Of a DNA stretch of 64,000 bases, positions 57,620 through 64,000 are shown one piece after another. The DNA lies in NCBI RefSeq assembly GCF_014205295.1, contig NZ_JACHNF010000001.1, positions 1,426,001-1,490,000 on the forward strand, given 5' to 3'. The stretch comes from Kribbella solani (GTDB lineage: Bacteria; Actinomycetota; Actinomycetes; Propionibacteriales; Kribbellaceae). Positions within the stretch are counted from its first letter, which is position 1. Each line of letters starts with the position of its first letter. The notes under the pieces are model-generated. The model was not told the DNA's origin. It saw nothing but the letters and a program-made list of their open reading frames with translations, and made no database searches. A program made the translations under genes and the position numbers.

Positions 57620-58561
57620 TCACGAAACATCCTCCAGCGCCGCCGCGATCGCCGGCGGCAGCGTGAGCTCCTCCACTCCGAGGATCGATTTCAGTTGCAG
57701 TGCCGTCCGGGCCCCGGCGATCGCCGCCGACACCCCGGGCCGGTCCCGCACCCAGGTGAGCGCCACCTCGAGCGGGGTCCAGCCGAGCCCGTCGGCCGCG
57801 CGCGCGACCGCTTCCACGATGCCCGATGCGCGGGCGTCGAGATAGGGGTCGACGAATCTGGACAGATGCTGAGACGCCGCCCGGGAGTCCGCGGGAATGC
57901 CGGTCCGGTACTTCCCGGTCAGCACGCCACGACCCAAAGGTGACCAGGCGAGGATGCCGATGCCGAGCCCGGCCGCCGCCCGGATCGCGTCCATTTCGGC
58001 GTCGCGGGCGAGCAGCGAGTACTCCACCTGGTTCGCCACCGGGACCGCGCGGCCGGGCCAGGCCTGCTGCCAGGTGACCGCGCGGGCCGCTTTCCAGCCG
58101 GCATAGTTCGAGACCGCGACATACCGCACCTTGCCGGAGCTGACCGCGTGGTCGAGCGCGGACAGCGTCTCCTCCAGCGGCACGTCGTCGGACCAGGTGT
58201 GCAGCTGCCAGAGGTCGATGTGGTCGATGTTCATCCGCCGCAGCGAGCCCTCCAGATCGCGCAGCAGGGCCCCGCGGGAGGTGTCGGTGATCCGCTCACC
58301 CCGGCGGACGCTGAAGCCGGCCTTGGTCGCGATCACCAGGTCGTCCCGATCCACGACGTCACCCAGCAGCGACCCGATCAGCAGCTCGCTGTCACCGTCG
58401 CCGTACGCCGCCGCGGTGTCGATCAGGGTGCCACCGGCGGACACGAACGCGGCCAGCTGCTCGCGGGCCTCGTGCTCGTCGGTGTCCCGGCCCCACGACA
58501 TCGTGCCCAGGCCGAGCCTGCTGACGGCGAGTCCACTGTGACCGAGATAGCGCTGTTGCAT
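57620..58561 (-). CDS. Aldo/keto reductase
   Basis: The protein has 313 residues. The catalytic tetrad residues are visible in 'LIDTAAAYGDGDSE' (Asp, Tyr), 'VIATKAG' (Lys) and 'LWQLHTW' (His), and the NADP-binding end in 'AIAGARTALQL'. It resembles YajO/Tas-type reductases of broad specificity. It is divergent from the LLM oxidoreductase gene, and a TAGGCT -10 box 6 bp before its ATG suggests a leaderless mRNA. The DUF5703 gene follows it. Confidence 0.93.
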   Translation of the reverse strand: MQQRYLGHSGLAVSRLGLGTMSWGRDTDEHEAREQLAAFVSAGGTLIDTAAAYGDGDSELLIGSLLGDVVDRDDLVIATKAGFSVRRGERITDTSRGALLRDLEGSLRRMNIDHIDLWQLHTWSDDVPLEETLSALDHAVSSGKVRYVAVSNYAGWKAARAVTWQQAWPGRAVPVANQVEYSLLARDAEMDAIRAAAGLGIGILAWSPLGRGVLTGKYRTGIPADSRAASQHLSRFVDPYLDARASGIVEAVARAADGLGWTPLEVALTWVRDRPGVSAAIAGARTALQLKSILGVEELTLPPAIAAALEDVS

Positions 58562-58567
58562 GGACCG

Positions 58568-58604
58568 AGCCTATTGCGGCCCACCGACAACCTCTCGCTA
58601 GGCT
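58568..58604. promoter_or_regulatory. Divergent leaderless promoters
   Basis: TAGGCT occurs on the minus strand (58573-58568), 6 bp before the aldo/keto reductase ATG, and on the plus strand (58599-58604), 8 bp before the LLM oxidoreductase ATG. Neither gene has a Shine-Dalgarno sequence, so both are probably leaderless. Confidence 0.45.
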
Positions 58605-58612
58605 CGCCAGTC

Positions 58613-59656
58613 ATGCGACTCGGACTCAACATCGGCTTCGTCTACGGCGGCGACGACCATCTGGACCACCTGAGGCTGGTGAAGGAGGCCGAAACCCTCG
58701 GTTTCTCGGTCACCTGGGCCGCGGAGGCGTACGGATCGGACGCGGCCACGCTGCTCAGCTGGATCGCCGCCCAGACCACCACCATCGACGTCGGCGCGGC
58801 GGTCTTCCAGATCCCGGCCCGGACCCCGGCGATGACCGCGATGACCGCGGCGACGCTGGACCGGCTCTCGAACGGCCGGTTCCGGCTCGGCCTCGGCGTG
58901 TCCGGCCCGCAGGTGTCCGAGGGCTGGCACGGCGTACGGTTCGCGCAGCCGCTGCAGCGGACGCGGGAGTACGTCGACATCGTGAACTCGGCGTTGCGCC
59001 GCGAGACGGTCGCGTACGAGGGCAAGTACTTCACGCTGCCGCTGCCCGACGGACCGGGCAAGGCGCTGAAACTCACCGTCCGGCCGATCCGCGACCACGT
59101 ACCGGTCTATCTGGCCGCCGTCGGCCCGAAGAACCTGGAGCTGGCCGGTGAGATCGCCGACGGCTGGCTCGGCATCCTGAACGACCCGGGTTTCCTCGGC
59201 GAGCAGCTCGCGCACATCCGGACCGGTCGCGGCCGGGAGCTCGACGGCTTCGACGTGGTCGCGTCCGTGCCGCTGATGCCCGGCGCGGACCCGCAGGCCG
59301 CCGCCGACCCGATCCGCGGGTACGCGGCGCTGTACATCGGCGGGATGGGCAGCCGGGAGAAGAACTTCTACAACGCGCTCGCGGTCAGGATGGGGTACGC
59401 CGACGAGGCGAAGGAGATCCAGGACCTGTACCTGGCGAAGAAGCACCGCGAGGCGATGGCCGCCGTACCGTTCGGGTTCCTGGACTCGATCTCGCTGCTC
59501 GGTGACAAGGCCCGGCTCGCGGACAAGCTGACCGCGTACGCCGAAGCGGGCGCGACGACCGTCGCGGTGACGCCGTTCGCGCCGACGGTCGAGCAGCGGA
59601 TCGCCGACCTGCGGACGCTGGCCGAGGCGCTGGATCTGGCTGGGATCGGCAACTGA
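58613..59656 (+). CDS. LLM class F420-dependent oxidoreductase
   Basis: The protein has 347 residues. The luciferase-like fold is indicated by 'MRLGLNIGFVYGG', 'AAQTTTIDVGAAVFQIPART', quoted in part, 'LDRLSNGRFRLGLGVSGPQV' and 'PVYLAAVGPKNLELAGEIADG', quoted in part. These blocks match actinobacterial LLM proteins that use coenzyme F420. The substrate is unknown. The stop overlaps the start of uppP by one base (TGATG), so the two are translationally coupled. Confidence 0.92.
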   Translation: MRLGLNIGFVYGGDDHLDHLRLVKEAETLGFSVTWAAEAYGSDAATLLSWIAAQTTTIDVGAAVFQIPARTPAMTAMTAATLDRLSNGRFRLGLGVSGPQVSEGWHGVRFAQPLQRTREYVDIVNSALRRETVAYEGKYFTLPLPDGPGKALKLTVRPIRDHVPVYLAAVGPKNLELAGEIADGWLGILNDPGFLGEQLAHIRTGRGRELDGFDVVASVPLMPGADPQAAADPIRGYAALYIGGMGSREKNFYNALAVRMGYADEAKEIQDLYLAKKHREAMAAVPFGFLDSISLLGDKARLADKLTAYAEAGATTVAVTPFAPTVEQRIADLRTLAEALDLAGIGN

Positions 59657-60483
59657 TGACGATCTGGGACTCCATCATCCTCGGCATCGTCGAGGGCCTG
59701 ACCGAATTCCTGCCGGTCTCCAGCACCGGCCACCTGACCATCGTCTCGAAGATGCTCGGCCTGAAGATCGACGACCCGGCGATCACCGGGTACACCGCGG
59801 TGATCCAGATCGGCGCGATCGCGGCCGTGGTGCTGTACTTCTGGAAGGACATCCGGCGGATCGCGGTGGCCTGGGTCCGCGGGCTGGCCAACCCGGAGCA
59901 CCGCGGCGAGTTCGACCACCGGATGGGCTGGTACGTGATCGTCGGTTCGCTGCCGATCGTGCTCGTCGGCTTCCTGGCCCGGGACCTGATCTCCGGCCCG
60001 CTGCGCAGCCTGTGGTGGGTGGCCGGCGCGCTGATCGGCTGGTCGTTCGTGATGGTCGCGGCCGAACGGCTGAGCTCCAAGGCGCGGCCGCTGGAGCGGA
60101 TCACGCTGGTGGACGCGATCGTGATGGGCGTGGTCCAGTGCCTGGCGCTGATCCCCGGCGTGTCCCGGTCCGGCGCGACCATCTCGGCCGGTCTGTTCCG
60201 CGGGCTGGACCGGGTCGCGGCGACCCGGATCGCCTTCCTGCTGGGCATTCCCGCGCTGGTCGGCGCGGGCGTCTACGAGCTGAAGGACGCCCTGAACGGC
60301 GGCGTCGGCGCCGTACCGCTGATCGTCGGCACCGTCGTCAGCTTCGTGGTCGCGTACGCGTCGGTGGCGTGGCTGCTCCGATTCGTCGCCAAGCACACCA
60401 TCGAGGTCTTCGCGTTCTACCGGGTGCTGCTCGGGATCGTGCTGATCATCCTGCTCGCGACCAGCACGATCACCGCCACCTGA
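59656..60483 (+). CDS. uppP: Undecaprenyl-diphosphatase
   Basis: The protein has 275 residues with about eight membrane helices. The first BacA/UppP motif 'EGLTEFLPVSSTGH' (residues 13-26) holds the catalytic Glu and Ser, and the second 'PGVSRSGAT' holds the conserved Arg. It recycles undecaprenyl diphosphate to the monophosphate for peptidoglycan synthesis at the membrane and can give bacitracin resistance. It is coupled to the LLM oxidoreductase gene upstream. Confidence 0.97.
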   Translation: MTIWDSIILGIVEGLTEFLPVSSTGHLTIVSKMLGLKIDDPAITGYTAVIQIGAIAAVVLYFWKDIRRIAVAWVRGLANPEHRGEFDHRMGWYVIVGSLPIVLVGFLARDLISGPLRSLWWVAGALIGWSFVMVAAERLSSKARPLERITLVDAIVMGVVQCLALIPGVSRSGATISAGLFRGLDRVAATRIAFLLGIPALVGAGVYELKDALNGGVGAVPLIVGTVVSFVVAYASVAWLLRFVAKHTIEVFAFYRVLLGIVLIILLATSTITAT

Positions 60484-60497
60484 CGGGGTACGCCACG

Positions 60498-60515
60498 GCC
60501 CGGGCAGGACCGGGC
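60498..60515. terminator. Weak hairpin between uppP and convergent gene
   Basis: GCCCGG-GCAGGA-CCGGGC is a perfect 6-bp stem in the 45-bp convergent gap. It could terminate both transcripts, but the stem is short and has no T-run. Confidence 0.35.
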
Positions 60516-60528
60516 GCCTCGCGGGCGG

Positions 60529-61545
60529 TCAGCAGTTCATCCCCGCGAGGCCGTCGTACGGCCACCGGTTCTGCTTCGCGATCGGGTCGGTAATGCTCCA
60601 GATTGCCCTCGGCCAGCCGCCCTCGCGCTGCATCTCCAGCAGGATCTTCCAGGAGCGCGCGGTGCCGAGAGCCGCGCGCGCCTCCCCGACGCCGGCCTGG
60701 TCGCCCGCGCGCTTCGCGGTCCGCCACTGGTCGACCCAGGCGCAGACGACCTTCGTGGTGACGACCACGCCGATCTGGTACCGGTTGCTCACGTCGGCCT
60801 TCTTGTCCAGGGCGTCGCGGTTGAACCGTGGCGGCAGTGGGATTCCCTCCAGCGCCTCGGCCACCACCTTGGCGTGGTCGCCGGGCAGGACCGCGCTGGC
60901 CGGCATGGCCGCGAGCCAGCTGTCGATGTCCGGGATCCGCAACGCCGCGAGCATCTCCCGGTACGCCGCCTCCGACCCGAGCGCGCCCTGGATGTCGACG
61001 AAGGTCTCGCCCTCGACGGGGAAGACGGTGATCCAGTTGTCCTTCCTCGCCGGGCCCTCGAACAGCTTCGCGGTCCGGCCGAGCACCTTGACGGACTCCT
61101 CCTTGCCGCCGGGAAGGCGGTCGACGGAGTAGATCTGGTACTGGTCCTTGGGCCGCCAGTTGATCCGTACCTCATGCTTGCCGTCGGTGAAGATGAGCTC
61201 ACCGCCATGCGCCGAGAACGGCGTCCCGATGTCGATGGCCTTCCAGGGCGGACCGAGCAGCATCCGCGGGTTGTGCTCGGCGAACTCGCGCGCCTCCGCG
61301 TACGCCGGGACCGGCGCCGCCGGATTGCCGCCCGGGATCACCGCACCGGTGACCGCGACGATCGCCACGACGACCGCCACGGCGACGGCGATGTAGATCG
61401 GGCGGCGACGGGAATCCCGGGTACGTGGCGTCGGCGCCTTGCTGGTGATGATCTCCTCGAAGAGATCGGTGGCGGCGTCCGGGCTCGGGCCGGCGCCGAA
61501 CGGGTCGGCCCGCGTGACCAGGAGGTCGAGGTCGTTGTCGTTCAT
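60529..61545 (-). CDS. Single-pass membrane protein paired with ECF sigma factor
   Basis: The protein has 338 residues. A cytoplasmic N-terminus of about 50 residues, a membrane helix (about 51-70, 'IYIAVAVAVVVAIVAVTGAV') and a large external domain are seen. ATG 61545 overlaps the sigma gene stop by one base, so it is coupled to the sigma factor and may be its anti-sigma factor or signal receiver. No zinc-binding HxxxCxxC motif of classic anti-sigma proteins is present. The external domain is not recognised. Confidence 0.75.
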   Translation of the reverse strand: MNDNDLDLLVTRADPFGAGPSPDAATDLFEEIITSKAPTPRTRDSRRRPIYIAVAVAVVVAIVAVTGAVIPGGNPAAPVPAYAEAREFAEHNPRMLLGPPWKAIDIGTPFSAHGGELIFTDGKHEVRINWRPKDQYQIYSVDRLPGGKEESVKVLGRTAKLFEGPARKDNWITVFPVEGETFVDIQGALGSEAAYREMLAALRIPDIDSWLAAMPASAVLPGDHAKVVAEALEGIPLPPRFNRDALDKKADVSNRYQIGVVVTTKVVCAWVDQWRTAKRAGDQAGVGEARAALGTARSWKILLEMQREGGWPRAIWSITDPIAKQNRWPYDGLAGMNC

Positions 61546-62141
61546 CACTTCTCATCCCGGGTAGTCGGGTCGTCCTGGTGTTCGTGGCAGTCGAAGGCGT
61601 CACCGAGCAGATTTCGCAGCCGTTTGCGGGCCCGATGGAGCCGGGTTCGGACCGTCCGGGCCGGTAGGCCGAGCACGGTCGCGGCCTCGGCCGGTTCCAG
61701 ACCGTCCCAGCCGGTGAGCATCAGCAGCTCCCGGTCGCTGTCGTTCAGGCGCGCCATCGCGGCCCGGACCACCACCCCCGAGTCGCTGGTCTCGGCCGGG
61801 TCCGGGACGGCGCTGACCAGTTCGAGCCGGAGCTTCTCGCCGAGCCGCTCGCGCCGGATGTCGCCGCGGCGCCGGTTGGCCAGCACCCGCCGCGCCACGC
61901 CGTACAGCCACAGTCGCGCGGCGTCGCCAGGCGGTACTTCGCCGATCCGCCGCCAGGCGACCAGGAACGTGTCCGCGACCACATCGGCCGCGTCGTCCAC
62001 CGACTCGGCGCGGCGGATCGCGTACCCGAGCAGCGCCCGGAAGTTGCCGTCGAACACCTCGCGGAACCTGGCCGCGTCGTCCGTACGCACCGCCCGAAGC
62101 CCCACCACGGGTGGCGAGGGCGCGGCCGTTGAACTCGTCAT
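61545..62141 (-). CDS. ECF-type RNA polymerase sigma factor
   Basis: The protein has 198 residues. Region 2 (about 28-95, 'LLGYAIRRAESVDDAADVVADTF' in part) and region 4 (about 130-185, 'LNDSDRELLMLTGWDGLEPA', 'LGLPARTVRTRLHRARKRL') are both present, with a 20-residue N-terminal extension. It is coupled to the membrane protein gene that follows. Target promoters and signal are unknown. The C-terminal tail 'DCHEHQDDPTTRDEK' is acidic and hydrophilic. Confidence 0.93.
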   Translation of the reverse strand: MTSSTAAPSPPVVGLRAVRTDDAARFREVFDGNFRALLGYAIRRAESVDDAADVVADTFLVAWRRIGEVPPGDAARLWLYGVARRVLANRRRGDIRRERLGEKLRLELVSAVPDPAETSDSGVVVRAAMARLNDSDRELLMLTGWDGLEPAEAATVLGLPARTVRTRLHRARKRLRNLLGDAFDCHEHQDDPTTRDEK

Positions 62142-62172
62142 ACCTCGCTCGTGTCCGGCTGGACCGCCGGCG

Positions 62173-63156
62173 TTACAGCCAGCCGACCTTGCGGAAGAAG
62201 CGGTACATGGTGAAGCAGACGACGGCCATCAGCAGGAGCACGGCGTAGTAGCCGAAGTGCCAGCGCAGCTCGGGCATGTTGCCGAAGTTCATGCCGTAGA
62301 TGCCGGCCAGCATCGTAGGCACCGCCGCGATGGCCACCCAAGCAGAAATTTTTCTCATATCGTCGTTCTGCTGCACCGACACCCGGGCCAGATGGGCGTT
62401 CAGGGCGGACGTGAGCAGCGTGTCGATCGCCTCTGTCTGGTCGGAGACCCGGCTGAGATGGTCGGCGACGTCGCGGAAGAACGGGCTCGCCTTGGCGCTG
62501 ATCCCGCTCACGCCGTGCGCGAACTGGACCATCGGTTCGCGGAGTGGATCGATCGCGCGGCGCATCTCGAGTACCTCACGCTTCAGCCGGTAGATGCGCT
62601 CGGCGTCGCTGGTGCGCTCGGACGAGAACACCGACGACTCGACCTCGTCGACATCGATCTCGACCTGCTCGGCGACGGTCTCGTAGTCGTCCACGACCGC
62701 GTCGCAGATCGCCCACAGCACCGCGGCGGGTCCGTGCCCGAGCACCGCGGCGCGCTCTTCCAGCTGGTGCCGGGTGGTCGCCAGTTCGCCGCCTTCGCCG
62801 TGCCGGACGGTGACGACGTACCGCGGGCCGACGAACACCGTCACCTGGCCGGTCTCGACGGCATCGCCCTCGTCGACGTACCAGAGGGTGCGCAGCACGA
62901 CCAGGATGGTGTCGCCGAAGCGCTCGACCTTCGGCCGCTGGTGGATCTGGAGCGCGTCCTCGATGGCCAGGTCGTGCAGGCCGAACAGCCGCTGGACCCG
63001 CTGCATCTCCGCGCCGGAGGGCTCGTGCAGGCCGATCCAGCCGAAGGCCCGGCCGTCGCCGTCGATGGCCTGGGCAACGGTCTCCGGGTCCTTGGGCAGC
63101 TGCCGGCGCTCGCCGCCGGCGTACACCCCGCAGTCCACGATCACGGTCACCATCAT
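62173..63156 (-). CDS. corA: CorA family magnesium/cobalt transporter
   Basis: The protein has about 327 residues. The CorA signature 'YGMNFGNMPEL' sits at the end of the first of two C-terminal membrane helices, after a long helical cytoplasmic domain. The pentamer imports Mg2+ or related divalent ions. The start is uncertain among ATG 63156, 63153 and 63174, because no good ribosome-binding site is visible. It is divergent from the phosphomutase-like gene at 63215. Confidence 0.93.
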   Translation of the reverse strand: MMVTVIVDCGVYAGGERRQLPKDPETVAQAIDGDGRAFGWIGLHEPSGAEMQRVQRLFGLHDLAIEDALQIHQRPKVERFGDTILVVLRTLWYVDEGDAVETGQVTVFVGPRYVVTVRHGEGGELATTRHQLEERAAVLGHGPAAVLWAICDAVVDDYETVAEQVEIDVDEVESSVFSSERTSDAERIYRLKREVLEMRRAIDPLREPMVQFAHGVSGISAKASPFFRDVADHLSRVSDQTEAIDTLLTSALNAHLARVSVQQNDDMRKISAWVAIAAVPTMLAGIYGMNFGNMPELRWHFGYYAVLLLMAVVCFTMYRFFRKVGWL

Positions 63157-63201
63157 GAACCACGGCCTGGTCATGATGGCCCACGGCTTGGCCGGACCGG
63201 C

Positions 63202-63207
63202 TAACGT
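63202..63207 (+). promoter_or_regulatory. Candidate -10 box for leaderless phosphomutase-like gene
   Basis: TAACGT lies 7 bp before the ATG at 63215, where no Shine-Dalgarno is present, which suits a leaderless transcript. Confidence 0.35.
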
Positions 63208-63214
63208 GCCTGTC

Positions 63215-63910
63215 ATGCCCACGGTGATTCTGGTCCGCCACGGCCGCAGTTCGGCGAACACTTCCGGCACCCTGGCCGGGCGCACTCCCGGCGTGAAACT
63301 CGACGACGCCGGCGTCCAGCAGGCCGAGGCGGTCGCCCAGCGGCTGGCCGGTCTGCCGCTCGCCGCGATCGTCACGTCCCCGCTGGAGCGCTGCAAGCAG
63401 ACCGCGGCGGCGATCGCGAAACGGCACGCCGGGTTGCGTACGGCAACTGATCGGCGGCTGACCGAGTGCGGGTACGGCGACTGGACCGGGCAGAAGATCA
63501 GCACGCTGGCGAAGGACCCGCTCTGGGCGGTGGTCCAGCAGCATCCGTCGGCGGTGACGTTCCCGAACGGCGAGTCGATGCGGGCGATGCAGCAGCGCGC
63601 CGTGGACGCGGTCCGGGCGCATGACGCGGAGCTGGCGAAGAGCCACGGCGACAACGCGATCTGGGTGGCCGTCTCGCATGGTGATGTGATCAAGTCCATC
63701 GTCGCGGACGCGCTCGGTCAGCATCTGGACACGTTCCAGCGGATCGTGGTGGACACCGCGTCGACCACGATCATCACGTACACGGCGACCCGGCCGTTCC
63801 TGGTCCGGCTGAACGACTCGGGCAGCGAGCTGGCGTCGCTGGTGCCTAAGCCGACAGCGAAAGCCAAGCCGAAGAAGCAGTCGTCCGACGCCGTCGTCGG
63901 TGGACGGTAA
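63215..63910 (+). CDS. Histidine phosphatase superfamily protein (MSMEG_4193 type putative phosphomutase)
   Basis: The protein has 231 residues. The catalytic 'LVRHGRSSAN' (His near residue 9) and second histidine in 'AVSHGDVIKS' are typical of the branch-1 phosphoglycerate mutase/phosphatase fold, with the acid in 'CGYGDWTGQ'. The next gene, 12 bp downstream, encodes DUF3090, which with this gene forms a conserved actinobacterial group, often with an SCO1664-type kinase-like protein and mshC. The reaction is unproven. A Lys/Pro-rich tail of about 25 residues follows the domain. Confidence 0.92.
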   Translation: MPTVILVRHGRSSANTSGTLAGRTPGVKLDDAGVQQAEAVAQRLAGLPLAAIVTSPLERCKQTAAAIAKRHAGLRTATDRRLTECGYGDWTGQKISTLAKDPLWAVVQQHPSAVTFPNGESMRAMQQRAVDAVRAHDAELAKSHGDNAIWVAVSHGDVIKSIVADALGQHLDTFQRIVVDTASTTIITYTATRPFLVRLNDSGSELASLVPKPTAKAKPKKQSSDAVVGGR

Positions 63911-63922
63911 TAGGGTCTGAGT

Positions 63923-64000
63923 ATGGCGCGAGTTGTGCACTCCTACGACGACCCTGAGCGGTTCGTCGCCGGCACCGTGGGGGAACCAGGTGCGAGGACG
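63923..64000 (+). CDS. DUF3090 family protein (5' part only)
   Basis: The first 26 codons are visible before the window ends. The reading 'MARVVHSYDDPERFVAGTVG' followed by 'EPGART' matches the start of actinobacterial DUF3090 proteins. It lies 12 bp after the phosphomutase-like gene and is presumably in the same operon. The function is unknown. Confidence 0.85.
   Translation, partial: MARVVHSYDDPERFVAGTVGEPGART

Overview
This window is high-GC DNA with GC-rich third codon positions, frequent GTG starts, ATGA/GTGA gene junctions and several apparently leaderless genes. It carries Actinomycetota families (BTAD/AfsR-type regulator, SigE-type sigma factor with a CU044_5270 partner, DUF5703, DUF3090, MSMEG_4193-type phosphomutase, F420-dependent LLM oxidoreductase). 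The dense set of ROK/GntR/TetR-controlled carbohydrate genes suits a soil actinomycete; Kribbella or a relative is my best guess, by inference only. I see no IS element, prophage, CRISPR array or plasmid gene.

Layout. 0-11 kb: the end of a peptide/oligosaccharide-type solute-binding gene divergent from a GH123-like protein (DUF4091), a TetR repressor with tandem operators and a divergent NAD(P)-binding protein, a large BTAD regulator, a VWA membrane protein, a zinc alcohol dehydrogenase, a lipoprotein and RNase HI. 11-16 kb: a guanidine-III riboswitch controlling a two-gene SMR guanidinium exporter, an anchored protein of unknown function, then a methyltransferase / OLD-family ATPase-nuclease / amidohydrolase gene string. 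16-24 kb: two ROK regulators flank a six-gene sugar uptake and catabolism operon (binding protein, two permeases, tautomerase, beta-propeller, aldo/keto reductase) with no ATPase of its own. 24-34 kb: LysR, TetR with a quinone-reductase/SDR pair, ECF sigma factor with its membrane partner, secreted M1 peptidase, HrpB helicase, DUF574 methyltransferase.

34-48 kb is the most coherent unit. A GntR/HutC regulator heads a Dpp/Opp-type ABC transporter operon ending in a Gfo/Idh/MocA oxidoreductase. A sugar isomerase is divergent from it, and next to that lies a secreted DUF4855 protein plus GH20 hexosaminidase operon. A TTGGTA-N2-TACC(A/T)A palindrome lies upstream of both the isomerase and the hexosaminidase operon, so I infer one regulon for taking up and degrading an amino-sugar-containing oligosaccharide.

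48-64 kb: tRNA-Leu(GAG) with a UUCG-loop terminator, an M20 peptidase, a GH106-like glycosidase, a lysoplasmalogenase-like protein, LysR/MFS, a Drr-type ABC exporter with a MarR regulator, a repeat-rich gap, DUF5703, a second aldo/keto reductase, an LLM oxidoreductase, uppP, a second ECF sigma unit, CorA, and the start of the conserved phosphomutase-DUF3090 group at the right edge.
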